NCBI RefSeq assembly: GCF_921293095.1
Contig: NC_060251.1
Coordinates: 93,606,566-93,670,565 of the forward strand
Source of the DNA: Ischnura elegans
Lineage: Eukaryota > Arthropoda > Insecta > Odonata > Coenagrionidae
Direction: 5' to 3'
DNA: 64,000 nucleotides
In this document: one piece after another, positions 1 to 11,845 of the stretch
How the letters are laid out: each line of letters begins with the position of its first letter
Numbering within the stretch: position 1 is the stretch's first letter
Made by a program: the position numbers and the translations under genes
The notes under the pieces: generated by a model
Seen by the model: the letters and a program-made list of their open reading frames with translations, nothing else
Databases searched by the model: none
What the model was told of the DNA's origin: nothing

Positions 1-1000
1 AAGCCAGTAAAGCTCACAGATAAATATCAACTAGACAATTTAATCCTTATTTTCAATTTTTTGTAGTTATATTCTTGTATTGTTTGCACTATAAGTATGT
101 ACATGTTGTGCGAACATTAAATATAATTAATAAATAAATCTTCAGCTAACCATCACTCAATTTCTGCTCAATAGATTTCGTATCTTTCGTGAGGTACATA
201 TGAAATCAATATTTTTCATTAAATGAATGCAGGCATGAATGTGTAAATAGTAATAAATTCCATCATCAGCATAAAAATTTCATTTACAAAGAAATCTGTC
301 CACAGGTAATCTTAAATTTAATTCAATTTTCTTAATTTGTTTTTTGTAAAATTCTATTTGTTAAAATATTTTATTGAATATTTTTGACTCTGCAAAATTG
401 ATGTTTAACACCTGACCACTTTTGTATTAACTGTACCTCTCATCTTTTCTTATAATAAGCCTTGAAATAAATGTCCGTAAGGTAAATATGATTTTTATGA
501 ATGACCTAAACCTCCAGAGTTCATATTAAAATTAAAAATTTGCATTTTGTTACCGTTAAAAACACGAGTACCAAAGGAAGTCCACCAACTAGATTCATAT
601 GCATTTAACATGCGGTTTTTTTCCTCTCAGGGAAACGACTGGAGTCCAGGAAGCAGTTAAGATTGGCTTAGAATGACCGTGCACCTCGGACTGCTGATCT
701 ATATACCTCTTACCTTAAATAGGCTCCGTAGGGAACGGTTATCTCGTAGACGCTATTACGTGCCATTCCTATTATTACACCGCTGTTAGAGGTAAGATAA
801 AAAGTTTTTTTACGTCACATTAATCCACTGGATTCATTAAAAGGTCGAGGAAAATTATTCTACCATTTTCACGAAAGTTCCAAATTACGCTTTGAAGTAA
901 CTGAGTGCAATAATGCTTTTATTTTAACGAAAGATGCAGTTTGAAATCTTAAGTGCTCACCGACTGGCTATATTTCAGCTTCCTCGGCCGCCTTCATTTT
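1..1000. other. AT-rich sequence without recognised gene
   Basis: Unassigned AT-rich DNA. I see no exon-like ORF, tRNA or repeat end that can be matched elsewhere in the window. Confidence 0.5.
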
Positions 1001-1002
1001 TT

Positions 1003-1898
1003 TATTATTATTATTATATAGTACAAGTTACAAGTTGGCTATTTGCCAGGTGGTAACAGGTTATACAAAATAAAAAGAAAAACAAAAATATAGCAAATGA
1101 GAAATACATTACCAAAATGAAACTAGAAAGTATTAAAATTCAGTGATATTAATTTTCCAATATTAATCTCTACACCTCTTTTTGAAAATCCTTACGTTGT
1201 TAGGGTAGGGCTTAAACAGTTCTGCAGGGAGTCTATTCCATTCCCTAATCGTCCTGTTAAGGTACGAGAATTTCTTTACGTTAGTCCTTTGCGGCCGGCA
1301 TTTCATCTTGAATTGGTGATCATGCCTACCAATATAGCTGGGGTATTCAATCTTCCTCCGAAGTTCCCCCCATGCCTTTTCCCCTTTCAGTGTGCGGAAG
1401 AGTGCGCAAAGCCTATTTATTTTTCTTCTCCGTTCTAGTGTATTCCATCCAAGTTCTTTCAGCATTTTACCGACACTTTCGGTCTTTTTGTGTTTCCCCA
1501 TTACGTACCTTGCTGCCTTTCTTTGCACCTTCTCGATGGATTCTGTTTGTCCCTTTTCATACGGGTCCCACACTAGTGACGCGCACTCTAAAATCGGCCG
1601 GATTAATGTCTTATACGCCTTCTCCTTTGTAGTTCGATCACTTTCCTTAAGATTCCTCATCACCCAATGTAACATTTTGAACGCCTTTTTTGTTAATTGT
1701 TCGACATTTGCCTCCCACCCTAAATCTTTCATTAAATACACCCCTAAGTATTTACATCGGTCACTTTTTGGAATAACCGTCCCTGAATATAAATATTCTC
1801 TCCTAGGTCCATTTAGTTTCCTACTAAAAGTTATAAATTTACACTTTTTTACGTTTATGTCCATTCCATTTTTGACACCCAAACTGTCATTTTATTTA
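1003..1898 (-). mobile_element. LINE-C: 5'-truncated non-LTR retrotransposon copy
   Basis: On the minus strand a reverse-transcriptase C-terminal ORF is followed by a short 3' UTR and a terminal run of TAA/ATA triplets (1003-1018), the usual simple-repeat tail of many LINEs. The copy starts inside the RT region, so it is a dead-on-arrival 5' truncation. Its protein is clearly different from the LINE-A family that is common in this window. Confidence 0.8.
1163..1882 (-). pseudogene. LINE-C reverse transcriptase C-terminal fragment (239 codons)
   Basis: The open frame encodes the end of the RT palm/thumb and the C-terminal domain of a Jockey/CR1/L2-type non-LTR element. Visible landmarks are GMDINVKKCKFITFSRK (residues about 6-22), KYLGVYL (44-50), a PILECASLVWDP block (96-107) and the basic QRKAARYV block (120-127), the common 'HLEYAS.VW.P....I..IE..QR.A.R' signature of this group. 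The catalytic YADD region and endonuclease are missing, so it cannot be autonomous. The frame is closed upstream at a small duplication: an 18-bp unit occurs at 1880-1897 and again at 1908-1925. No ATG start is expected; the apparent start is only the edge of the frame. Confidence 0.85.
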
Positions 1899-4800
1899 TG
1901 TCATTTTCAAACTGTCATTTTATTTGATCTACTGTCCGTGGCAAAATTCTGCCTCTCCAGTATATCTCAATATATTTTTTAATTTACAGTCACTTTCAAA
2001 AGTTTCAGGATTATCTGCAACCTTCGTACGTTTGTTGCTTCTCGAAATGCTGTTATCAAATTAGGTGCTGAACGGCAATTTTGCAAAGTAGGAATAATTC
2101 GAAATTAATGTATCATAGCACTTCCATGGCGTTGCGGATGATGAAATAATGAAATGTAAGTTTACTACACTCATTGCTACGCGAGATACTTAAATCTTTC
2201 GCCCTTCCGAAACACAATGGATCTCAATCGCGTACTTACTTGCAAGCGACTACGTTCATTTTTACACTAATAAACCACTCATATACTTTGTCATTTTTTC
2301 CCATTAACCGAATTATAATCCGCTTACGATGAGGTAGGTTCACATCAAATCTCAACAACCAACGCAAAACAATAAACAACCCCGGTTCTAATATTGTCGC
2401 CTTCATTAATGCGTCACATCGGAGCGCTTTGTTTATTCTCGCAGTTAATTAGGAGTTCCAAAGGAAGTGTGAATATATCCCCTGTAGGCAATCGAACATA
2501 TATCGTAAAGCCGTGCTTTGATTGCAGATAAGCTTCTTAATAGCATTCTGAAGTTATTCTCGACTAAAGTATCTGAGCTATTATCGGCAACTTAAGTGCT
2601 AATGCTCGAGTAACCCGTAGATCTTTGTTTATTTATTTACATTTTTGTTTAGTTTTCACACGAATTGACTCCACTGACCTCATGTACAGAACATGTCTCA
2701 TTTTGGTCACGGGAACGACCTACCTTGCATTGATTGTATCATGACTCACCTGTCATCATGTAAACCTCACCTCGTTACCTAGCAACAGCTGAAAGGTATG
2801 AACACAATTGTAATTTCACAAACATTTCTTCAGAATGTGTCATCCTTCAAACCTTAAAATATCTACTTGAGACGCAGAAAATATTTTTTTTCATAGAATC
2901 GCAAAGAATATCAATAACTTACATTTCAAGATGGTACATCGCAATATGTCGCAGGAATGAATTCGCAAGAAACAAATTAAATCAACCTCATTTGGATGTG
3001 CATTTGTAATACTTTTCGAACATCTTCAGGGCCCACAAAATAACAACAAATTATCATCAAAGACGTTACATTACCTCGCCAATGTTAAGGTCGAAGAATA
3101 ATAGAGGCTGGTCCTCGAATCCTTCGAGTCGTCGAGGAGTAGTTTCGCAGTGTAAAATTCTGTGGAAATAAATTGATTGTTAGTAATCCCGTATTGACTT
3201 TTAGATTGGAGTAATCATTCACACCATCACTTAAACTACAATCACGAATCGATCAGACTTAATACCACTCGATTTTTACAAGTTTGTGGATACAGAGGCC
3301 ATAACAATCACTAGCAGACGAGGAAATAGAAACAATATTCACAAAAAATTCCGGACTCATCTCTTTGAGCATACAACAAGCAAAATTTAAAAACAAATAT
3401 ATTAAATATATCAATTACTTGAACTCATATTTCAAGGTCTGACTGACACAATTTTTCCGCAGAAACAGATCAGAACAAACAACAACAGAAATATGATTTC
3501 ATTTTAATTTGTCAACGGCTGGCGACCTATCACTCCACGTCACACGGCTTGCGCGTTAGTATATAGACGTTGATATTGAATGCATACAATAGGTAGTGCC
3601 TAAGTGAGAACTTCCATGAAACGTTATGAGAAAAACTAAGCATTCACCAGTGACCAAATATGAACACGATCAAAAGATAAAAATGTCGAATTAAGCACCA
3701 ATGAGAATATAACTTCGTCGCTTAAAATATATCTAGCATTATGATTTGTCATTAGAGTAATTTCGCGAGCTACGCCGTGGTGCGATTCCATTTTGATACC
3801 CAGATAATAGCAAAGGCTTTCAAAGATTACCTTCTGAGATCACAAAAGCAACATGAAAGAATCATAAATAATATCACATTACCATTCCAATTCTCCAGTC
3901 CAACGTTCGGACGAAGACCTCGAGGTTTCGAGGTAGTGACAGCCGAACTCTTTACAGTCGACGAAGAGTAATGCCATATTAATAGTAGAAATACTTTACG
4001 CGTAGCAAGAATCGGTCACTTCCCAATAATCTGACACTATCACTTCACTTAAGATCACTAATCGAAATACGATAAGTAATTAAAGCACTTACTATCTCTT
4101 AACCTTCACGCGATGATGAACTGGCCACTGTGATAACAAATGCTCACAAAAACGAGAACGACAATACGCCCGCCATCAAACAAAAGCACATCGGCACACG
4201 CACAACGATCTTCGAGAGCATTACGCCTCAGACTGACGCCTGTTTGAAAAATGGAGGCTAAAATATAACATCGTGGTTTCTATGCGTTGTTGTTTAGCCT
4301 CCTCTGCGGAGTTCCACCATTTCTCCTTCACCGTTCTTTTCCACAAGGAAATATCTATTTCCTTCGGGTTGGTAGGGAGGCTAGTCCTTCGAGCCAACTC
4401 TTAGTTCCCGACACAGCCATTTTTTTCTTCGAAGCACACCCGTCTACATTTCCAATGGTCTAGGCATAGAGTTTACTAGGGTCTAGGTCTGAAATGGAAA
4501 CGGATCATATTACGGGCAACAGGCATGCGAGGTGAGTCCGAAGGTTTCGTTTTACACCTCTGCTGCTAATGAAGGGCGATGTTTTTTTACCGAAATATTC
4601 ACCTAATGAACTTAATTTTTTTAAATATTTTACTCTAACAAGAGGGAATTGATTTTCAATAATATCATTGCACAAGCAGAACTACCTGTAGTAATTATTA
4701 TATTTCTTGTAGAGGTACTTACATTTATAGGCATAGAAACTCTGCAGGAAATACTTTCTTTTCCAAAATCCATTGTGACTCAGTTTATTCTGTGTTGCAC

Positions 4801-4928
4801 TATTTCATTGATGCCTACTTCTTCACTTAGCACCTTCTCGTGGAACAGACCATCGTAGAAAAATATTACACCTAAGCGCACCTAACTTGTAACATCATAT
4901 GTTAGGACTAATTGTTAGAAACACACTT
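1899..4928. other. Unassigned AT-rich DNA
   Basis: About 3 kb without a recognisable gene. Short ORFs at 3777-3971 and 4649-4858 show no motif I recognise and look like chance frames. The segment 2018-2210 is one half of a dispersed repeat pair (see its own entry). Confidence 0.5.
2018..2210 (+). repeat. Dispersed repeat pair R1, copy 1
   Basis: Resembles 7767-7945 along its length. Shared landmarks are an AACCTTC start, CTCGAAATGC, AATAATGAAAT followed by TAAG, and a GAGATACTTAAAT / AAGATACTGAAAT end. The copies are diverged with small indels and no ends could be fixed. Family unknown. Confidence 0.5.
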
Positions 4929-5092
4929 CATCTACACATACATACCACGCCGTAAGCCGTCGCAACAAGCGCATGGTGGTGGTTATTGGACACCAGGCGT
5001 TACCAAATAAAAAGGAAATACTCTCACGAAGTAAAGGAAATGCTACTCCGAGCATTTATTAAAGTCCCTTTTTGTTCGGGGGAAAAACGAAT

Positions 5093-5617
5093 GGGTGAAC
5101 CGGAGTTGGAACCCCTTATTCGACAATTGGCGGATTGGCGGCGGTTTCTGGAACTATTTTATGGATAGATTTCTTCTTTGTGAGTGGCTAATTTTAAAGC
5201 TACATATCCCGCGCGTTATGGTTACTTCATTATTTTTCAAAAAATCCCTCATTTATTATCGAAGTGACCCATTTATAAAACGTTCGAGCCTGATTTCGAT
5301 GGAATCTGTGGATTATAAGAAGAATATGGATGAATTTTTTTTGAAAGAGGTAAAATATTCTAGCGGATATTTCGCATTGTTGCCTGTATACGGTCAAAAG
5401 TATGTGTTAGATCGGTGTATAAATGAAGGTTTCATCGACCAAAATCGAAGTCAAATGATTTTTTTTTCTATAAAATTATAAATTTCTTATTAATTATTTC
5501 TTTGTGGTGTAAGTACAAATAAATTTATACATTTAAGTTGTATTTTTGCAGTAATTTTACATATTTTTCGAAAAATTTATCGTGCAACGACCAGGGGCTT
5601 ATTACTGCAGTCGCGCC
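5093..5617. mobile_element. Unclassified 525-bp insertion with 8-bp target-site duplication
   Basis: The insertion splits a LINE-A copy and is flanked by AAACGAAT at 5085-5092 and again at 5618-5625; uninterrupted LINE-A copies carry this octamer once. An 8-bp duplication is typical of hAT, P and Merlin DNA transposons. The termini (GGGTGAACC... and ...CAGTCGCGCC) do not form a convincing inverted repeat, and there is no poly-A or simple-repeat tail, so the superfamily is unresolved. Much of the insert is an open frame on the plus strand. Confidence 0.75.
5161..5481 (+). CDS. Unrecognised ORF inside the 525-bp insertion
   Basis: An open frame runs from the very first bases of the insertion (5095, GTG) to a TAA at 5479-5481, 128 codons; the first ATG is at 5161, giving 106 codons. 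The sequence is rich in hydrophobic and aromatic residues near the start and charged later (for example SVDYKKNMDEFFLKEVKYS). I recognise no domain. It may be chance, a transposase scrap or captured coding DNA. That the frame is open from the insertion boundary is the only hint that it is more than chance. Confidence 0.2.
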   Translation: MDRFLLCEWLILKLHIPRVMVTSLFFKKSLIYYRSDPFIKRSSLISMESVDYKKNMDEFFLKEVKYSSGYFALLPVYGQKYVLDRCINEGFIDQNRSQMIFFSIKL

Positions 5618-5797
5618 AAACGAATTCCAAAACCCATCCATTCGGCAAATTATATCTCATAATTTATCGTTTCTGTATGACCTGGAAACGCAGTTGGGCC
5701 CTGTGTCGCTCCGAAGGATGACTATTCTCAATGGTCCATGAAATCAAAGACTATCGCGAAGCCCTCGAGTCCCTAGAGGCTCCCAGTCCACTTGGGC

Positions 5798-6480
5798 ACA
5801 GATAAAGCGATAACAATTTAAGAATGATACAAAGCCGAAAGATAGCAGCACTTTGCCAACCAAAAGGGACGGTAATTTAAATAACTGCAAATAAACAATT
5901 TACGCAGTATCAATAAAAATACCATGACAAATGAAAAATCACGTGCGCCAACATTCTGCACTTTCACCTTAGAACTCATCGCAGAGAGAATACTATGCCA
6001 TACAGGACGGAAGTTCACGAAAATAATTAAATTATTGAATTTCGAAACCACTTTCAAGTCTTGATGCAGCTGCTTGGTGTTGTACCTCCTCATCAATGGC
6101 TAATTAACTGCTGCGTAAGATTAATTTTTTACTTATGTTGAAATGATAATGAACCCAAGTAATACATTGGTTTGAATTGGTTGTCATTCCATTGCCGACG
6201 AAATTCCTAGGATCATTTCTTTTTTTTTTTCATATTTCAAGGCCACACTCCTGCACGCCTGTGCGAACAATTCATCCCCCACGTGAGAGTCACTGCGATG
6301 TCCACCCGATGTAATTCTGTCCTCCTTCAAAGTCCTCAACCCCGCACCCAGTGGCGGCGCGTGCATATAAGCATGTTAGCAAGTGCACAACCAAAGTGAA
6401 TGAATTGTGAAAGATAACTATTCCTTTACAACGAGGATGATAAATATACTGCCTACTTATGGATGTGATATGAAGCTCCG
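5798..6480. other. Unassigned DNA
   Basis: No recognisable gene or repeat end. Short minus-strand frames at 5818-6096 and 6184-6366 have no visible motif. Confidence 0.45.
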
Positions 6481-6715
6481 AATGCTGCAGCTATCTCCTT
6501 GGCGAATTCACCGCTCTGCAAGTGTGCGATCCCGTGGCATCGCGCTGGGCGCAAATTCGGTCTTTGCGATCGCTTGAGGATGGTCGGCGAGACGAGGCCT
6601 CGCGAGGCCTTACCTCGCGAGATAAGCTGTTCAAATGGGTGCTGGGAACAGACTCAAAACTACGCGAGTGCGCACGCGCATGTTTGGTGAGTGACTCGCA
6701 GGTAGTGTAGCTGCC
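6481..6715 (+). other. GC/CpG-rich block with possible exon and splice donor
   Basis: A local rise in GC and CpG density in AT-rich surroundings. Two overlapping plus-strand frames of about 60 codons are open (from 6499 and 6522), and a consensus-like donor TTG|GTGAGT sits at 6686/6687. This could be a short exon or a GC-rich repeat remnant. No protein family is recognised, so it stays a hypothesis. Confidence 0.25.
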
Positions 6716-7007
6716 GTCTACACTACCTTCGCCCAGGATACTACCGTAAAAAAAAACAAGACACCCGAGTTTGAAGAGCTCTAACGTCCAAATGAGGCAA
6801 TCAATTTCAATGCAACAAAAAGCATATGAAAGGGAATTTATTTCTACGTTTCTACATTTCGGTGCACATACTTAGTAGAAGGTTTCCTCTATTATTCAGT
6901 CAGTTTGAATTGTGTTCTTTGTTTAAGCTCATATGTATAATAATTTTTGAAAGTGAAATATGTATGGATTAAAAAAAAAACTTTGGGCACTGACGGGTTA
7001 AATTCCA

Positions 7008-7488
7008 GCGTGGCGTTATAATCGCTGTTAGTGGCCGTACGGTCTGACTGGCTCCACGGCCACGACCACGACCAAGGGCACACGACCAGTTTTAGCATTG
7101 CGACAAATGGAACGACGCGCACTAGGCCAAGTGCGACTCGTTGGACCCGAGTCGTCCGACCAAAATTTTTGAATTTGGTCGTCCCCGACTCGCGGTCGTT
7201 GCGGCCAGAAATCACACATATTGTAATGGGGCGCCGCGCACTGACTCCGACTTCACTCCGACCCGTAAAAAATTTAAGATGGTAGCCCCAAAACTATACA
7301 ATAAGGGGTACCCATATATTCCATTATTATTTAAGTATGTCCTAATGTAATATATTTGAATGTTAATTAATGGAATAAATTTATATATTATTATATTATT
7401 AGTATTATTGTTATATTATTTTTTTGTTTTTCTGAGGTTTTGGGGGGGATCTATCCCCTTTATCCCCCATAGTTACGCCACTCTGTGG
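7008..7488. mobile_element. Possible MITE with CAG-GTGGCG-type ends
   Basis: The left end reads CAGCGTGGCGTTAT and the reverse complement of the right end reads CAGAGTGGCGTAAC, which resembles the hAT-MITE ends elsewhere in the window. A GC-rich interior (7020-7265) contains a small palindrome CGACCAAA...TTTGGTCG (7157-7181). The 8-bp flanks do not match, so the call is weak. Confidence 0.3.
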
Positions 7489-7766
7489 AAGCCATAGCTT
7501 AGTAGTGGGGTATCCAATCGTATCGTGACTAATGTCGTGAACTTATTCAAGTCTCTACATTAAGTTTGATTATTTGTGACCCGATTTGTTTTTTTCTGCG
7601 TTATTATTACTAAGGCGAATATTTTAAGTTTTGTTGAAAGACACATATCGTCGTGTATGACTTCGCTTCCGCCGTGCATGTGTCACAAAGTGCGCTAATA
7701 GTGATTTGTTTATTTTAAACCTCCTACGTATTGTTATCTTACTTATTTGAAACCTTATTTGTTGTG

Positions 7767-7945
7767 TAAACCTTCTAAGTATTGTTGTCACTACTCGAAA
7801 TGCAGTTAGTAGAATAGATGTCGTACAACAATTTCCGCGAGCCATCATACCACTTCGAATTACCAATGCTTGAATAATGAAATATAAGGTTAGTAAACTC
7901 TCTGCTACTAAAGATACTGAAATAATCCGCACATCAGAAACCCAG
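7767..7945 (+). repeat. Dispersed repeat pair R1, copy 2
   Basis: Diverged relative of 2018-2210, same orientation; see that entry for the shared landmarks. Confidence 0.5.
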
Positions 7946-10294
7946 TTATCGATGTAATGATTTTGACATAGGAAAAGATATATAACCTAATCGTGCCGAT
8001 GGGAAACCCTTCAGAGAGAATAAAAATATGGAAAATGGTGCAAACGCTTCGTAAAAATTTTCATTAAAACAAATCAGTCACATTTTGTGGCAAAAGTTCT
8101 GGTATATACTATTCTATTCATTGGCCTGGGAGATTTTTTTACGTCCTGGTTGTTCCCTTGAATTTCGTCATTCATCAGCTGTAGGGATATCGTGGTTTGG
8201 GCTCGTATCATTTCTTTGAATAATTCACTTCGCGTGCCTGCTACCTCTTTCCGAGAAATTATTGCAGCTATTCCGGCATCCCCATATCCGCCGCAGTGAT
8301 AGCAGTGGTGAACAGCCACTCCAAAAATATATGTATCACGTCTATTTATTTTACGCGCGCCGGCGCGTCCGGCGACCCTTTTAAATGTCTAAATCAGCTG
8401 CAGCGAGGTTAGAATGGGGGGCAATGATCTCCGTTGAGAAAAAAGCAGTGTCATGGTGTTCTAATGCTTTTTGAAGCAGGAACAGGGATAAATGATTCAA
8501 TAAATATTTATTAATGCTCCAGGGTAACCTGTAAAATCAAATAAAATAAATTACATATCGTGTTCTGCCCAAAAACGATTATAAAATTAATACATGCAAT
8601 ATCCAACGACTATAAAATTTATCACGATAGAGGTTTCAATGTTACTACAACTCTTCAAGATAATGATAATGTAGAGACATCCTAACAGGTTAAATTCATC
8701 ACCTAGAAGATTTTGTAGTACCATGGAAACCTAAGTCGTAATAAATTTTACAATCGTGGAAAGTTGCAAGTATTTATTACAATACGGAAAAATTATACAC
8801 CATCGTGTTAGAATATTCGGATTTCATTCAGAATTGATCAAATAACGCTTCAGCAAAATATTCATCATAGCATATCATAAAATCAATGATACAAAAGTAT
8901 TAATTTTAGGTTTTGAATAGATCATAACGACCACTTACAATAATAGTAATTTTGACAACAGCATAACGAAATATTCAATATCAATAATGCATGAAAATAT
9001 TAGTTTTAAGGTGTGAAGAAATAGTAACGAACACTGATGAGAATATAATGTTTTGACAGCACTGAGCAGGGATGGGAGAGGAATAAATGTGAAATGGTTG
9101 GTGTCAGCAAAAGGTTGAGTATTCTAGTTGATTCGAAAGGTCTCACTCGACTAGTTCTTTTACGCGACGCATAACTCGTTTAAAACTTAACCTAGCAGTT
9201 TTAAATTTCCAAGGTGTACAGGGTAGACCTTCGTCACCATTTTACTTTTCTTGGGCAGAGTAGGTAAAAATAAGGAAAAATGCAATCGGGGTCAATAAAA
9301 TGTACGCGATGAAATTCGTAATTAATTACAATTACAAAATACTCTTTGAAAAAGTGATCAGTAGGATAACGATTTCAAACACTTAATTTCGCTCCTGTGC
9401 ATGATTCAATCTCTGTCAACGGTTACTAAAACAGTGAGTGCTAACATGTAAACCAGAGTTATGAATTTAGATGCCATTGCATAAAATAAAAATTAAATTG
9501 TTTAAGTTAGGCACTGTAAACAAATGAATATGTTCTACCAAAAGGTTTACACCTGTGGATGAGGTTGATGCAGCTGGAACCGGCTTTCGATCGGTGAGAA
9601 CGGAATTCAAAATGTAACTTTTGATTACTAAAAATGTAACGATTACTCGCACGAGCTTTGAAAAAGGTGGTAGAAATTTCTTTTTTTTATCTATCGCTGT
9701 CAAGTAAAAATTAAGAAAGATGTAACAGTTAGCAGTAATTCAATTACATTTTCTTCGTAACTTCATATCACTGACCCCATGAAAACCCACCTATAACGAA
9801 GCATTATAATACTCATTTTTTTTCTGGTGGTCAGCATGCGAGGTAGAGAGCACTTATGCCAGAAATGAGATCTGAATGGAAGCCGATATTGTGTTAACTG
9901 AGGAAATGAGCGTATGCAATGCTGGTTACATCATATCACTGAAATGATTGTAAGCAAGGGAGGGAGGGGAAGGAAGGGAATAGGATTTGTAGATTGAATG
10001 AAAGGGTGTAGGCCGCATCGTGAATTTAAGACGGAAATTACCAAGATGTAATAGTCGGCAGTAATTCAATTACTTTTAGATCGTTGCATGAGATCGCTGA
10101 CATTAAGTAGTTAAGTATTCATCTTAGCTTTCTAACTGGAGGAAAACTTTTTATATTAAACATTCCGGCTAGTAGCTAATGTGAGGATCGTTCTGTAGGA
10201 ATGGGAAGAAAAGGCTGGTGTAGATTCCGATCCGGAATGTAGCGTTTTACGGGCCTGATGAAGCAACCCCATTGCAAATACATAGCCATAAAGC
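7946..10294. other. Unassigned AT-rich DNA
   Basis: No gene recognised. Minus-strand frames at 8074-8319 and 9467-9703 have no motif. A purine-rich run lies at about 9957-9985. Confidence 0.45.
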
Positions 10295-10939
10295 AATAGG
10301 GTAGTTTCCTTCATCAAAGAAAACGAAAGGCATTGATTGCTAATCGTTACCCACCATTAGGGTTTTCATAATATACAAATTATTTGGTTTTAGAAATCCC
10401 AGTTTAAACGAATGGCAATGGTCAATTTTTACCGCATTTGAAAAAAGGCCAGATTGGCACCCATGCGATGCCACTCCACGTGACGTCACAGGGACCTAGT
10501 TTCTACACGAGAGGATAGGAGTTTTACATCGTCTGAGATTACCAATGCATGCATGAGTCACAGAGCTCAGGGAAACATCTCTTAATAATCACTTATTAAA
10601 ATTGTCTAAGGTCGGAAAGTTTCCCTCGTTTGATAAGGTATTAATAATCCATATTTAAGCCAAGCGCTACGTGCTAGCAGTCTGCGTCGCATCAGCGCTC
10701 AAGCCTCGCCTCAAGGTCACCTCACAGGTCGGCAGCGGGAACCAGAAATACGTCACACGGACTTTTCCCATCATTCCTACTTAGCCGTCGCGTTTTCGCG
10801 CGCTTGAAAATTTTCACTTTTCGTTCAATCGTGAAAAATAGATATCGTCATTCGAAAATGTAAGAGCATGAAGTGCGTACTCTAGGAGTAATAATCTTTC
10901 GATTTAGGCAGTACAAAAACAATAGGAAACCACCCTATT
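10295..10939 (+). mobile_element. M element, copy 1 (non-autonomous, 645 bp)
   Basis: M is a family of about 650 bp with five copies here. The 5' end is AATAGGGTAGTTTCCT and the reverse complement of the 3' end is AATAGGGTGGTTTCCTATT, so the ends form short inverted repeats. There is no coding capacity. All copies keep a CACGTGACGTCA-type block (here 10478-10489) and a TTTTCGCGCGCTTGAAA block. The TSD length is undecided: in the one copy whose empty site can be inferred (23470-24100) the simplest reading is a 2-bp duplication. Superfamily not assigned. Confidence 0.8.
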
Positions 10940-11254
10940 GGGAGGGAGTTCCCGCGTAGATGGTACATTTCGGAGAGATTTTAAACTGGATGTAGCACAA
11001 GTATAACGATAACTGCAGAACTAATCTAAAACTCTAAAAAAAAATTTTACGTGGGCTTTTATTCATTATATCTTTCGGCACTCACTACGGCCTTGCCCAG
11101 TGAGAGAGGAATGATGATTACGGACGCCGTCTACCTTTCCGTCACTCCCATCACCTGTCGTCTCTCGCGGCTGCATATGCATACATACGTAACTCCTCTC
11201 CTCTTCGCTCACTCATCATAAAGAGTCGAGTGGTGCTCTGTAATTATTCCATGA

Positions 11255-11845
11255 AGCGTAATAACCTCGAACCTCTCGTGGGGAACACACATAAGGAATA
11301 TCTGAGGCATGGCCCTGAAGAAATTAGGATTCGTCAATCGTATTGTGGGAAGATTTTCGGATGAGAAAGTGAAAGAAAGGTGGTATTACGCACTCGTCCG
11401 TCCGCACCTTGAATATGCAGCGAGCGTATGGGATCCGGTGCAGAAAGACTCAATCCGCGAACTGAATAAAACACAAAGGAAGGCTGCGCGTTTCGTCAAA
11501 AACTGCTACGGGCGTACAGACAGCCGCTTGAGACTCGGAGGCTGCGCGCTAGGCATAAATTGCTTGAACAATTGAGAATGGATATCTTTAAGAGCGACAC
11601 GGAGAACATAATATTAGAGCCACACTATATTTCCAGGTCCGTTAGAAGCGATAAATTGAGACAGATTTTTTGCCGAACGGATAGATATGGGAATTCGTTT
11701 TTCCCCCGAACCATAAAGGACTTTAATAAATGCTAGTCCCAACTTCGTAGAGCACTTCCTATTTTATGCGTAGACGGCTGGTTTCCTAACACCCCGTGCC
11801 ACACGCCTTTTATGCGGCTTGCGGGGTATTATGTAGATGTAGATG
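11255..11845 (+). mobile_element. LINE-A copy with complete 3' end
   Basis: 5'-truncated non-LTR copy ending in the family tail (TATTATGTAGATGTAGATG). The 3' UTR has the family's two small stem-loops: the GGT..ACACC block and the GCCTTTTATGCGGC block. Coding remains lie at 11267-11720. A 34-bp internal deletion after GACAG (about 11523) relative to the copies at 50.7 and 60.4 kb shifts the frame. Confidence 0.85.
11267..11720 (+). pseudogene. LINE-A reverse transcriptase C-terminal fragment
   Basis: Codes for the C-terminal domain of a CR1/Jockey-type RT: GFVNRIVGRFSDEKVKER, then ALVRPHLEYAASVWDPVQKD, then the QRKAARFVK basic block. Upstream of the ATG at 11309 the same frame reads HIRNI, a stop, then GMALKKLGF, where relatives are expected to carry an uninterrupted HIRNICGKALK-like string, so the ATG is not a true start. 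The 34-bp deletion puts the remaining conserved part (LLEQLRMDIFKSDTENI and so on) in another frame. Endonuclease and catalytic RT motifs are absent. Confidence 0.8.

Larger units (their letters stand above)
4929..5797 (-). mobile_element. LINE-A 3' end, interrupted by a 525-bp insertion
   Basis: Minus-strand copy of LINE-A, the commonest LINE here. It shows the (GTAGAT)n-like tail at 4929, the conserved 3' segment with the GGTGTCC block, the TTCCCCCGAAC-type block, and then, beyond an insertion, the region coding for the RT C-terminus (5626-5797). The two parts rejoin exactly when the insertion and one copy of its 8-bp duplication are removed. Confidence 0.8.

Noticed and set aside
1372-1982. 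Plus-strand ORFs of 86 and 196 codons opposite LINE-C
   Set aside because: They are antisense shadows of the minus-strand RT fragment, whose translation has clear family motifs.
4255-4306. GGAGGCTAAA ... TTTAGCCTCC inverted repeat
   Set aside because: Only 10 bp, without TSD or related copies in the window; likely chance.
9541-9590. GTGGATGAGGTTGATGCAGC then TGGAACCGG, resembling a hammerhead-like motif
   Set aside because: Neither the CTGANGA nor the GAAAC box is intact and no stem is supported; it is too weak to list beside the others.
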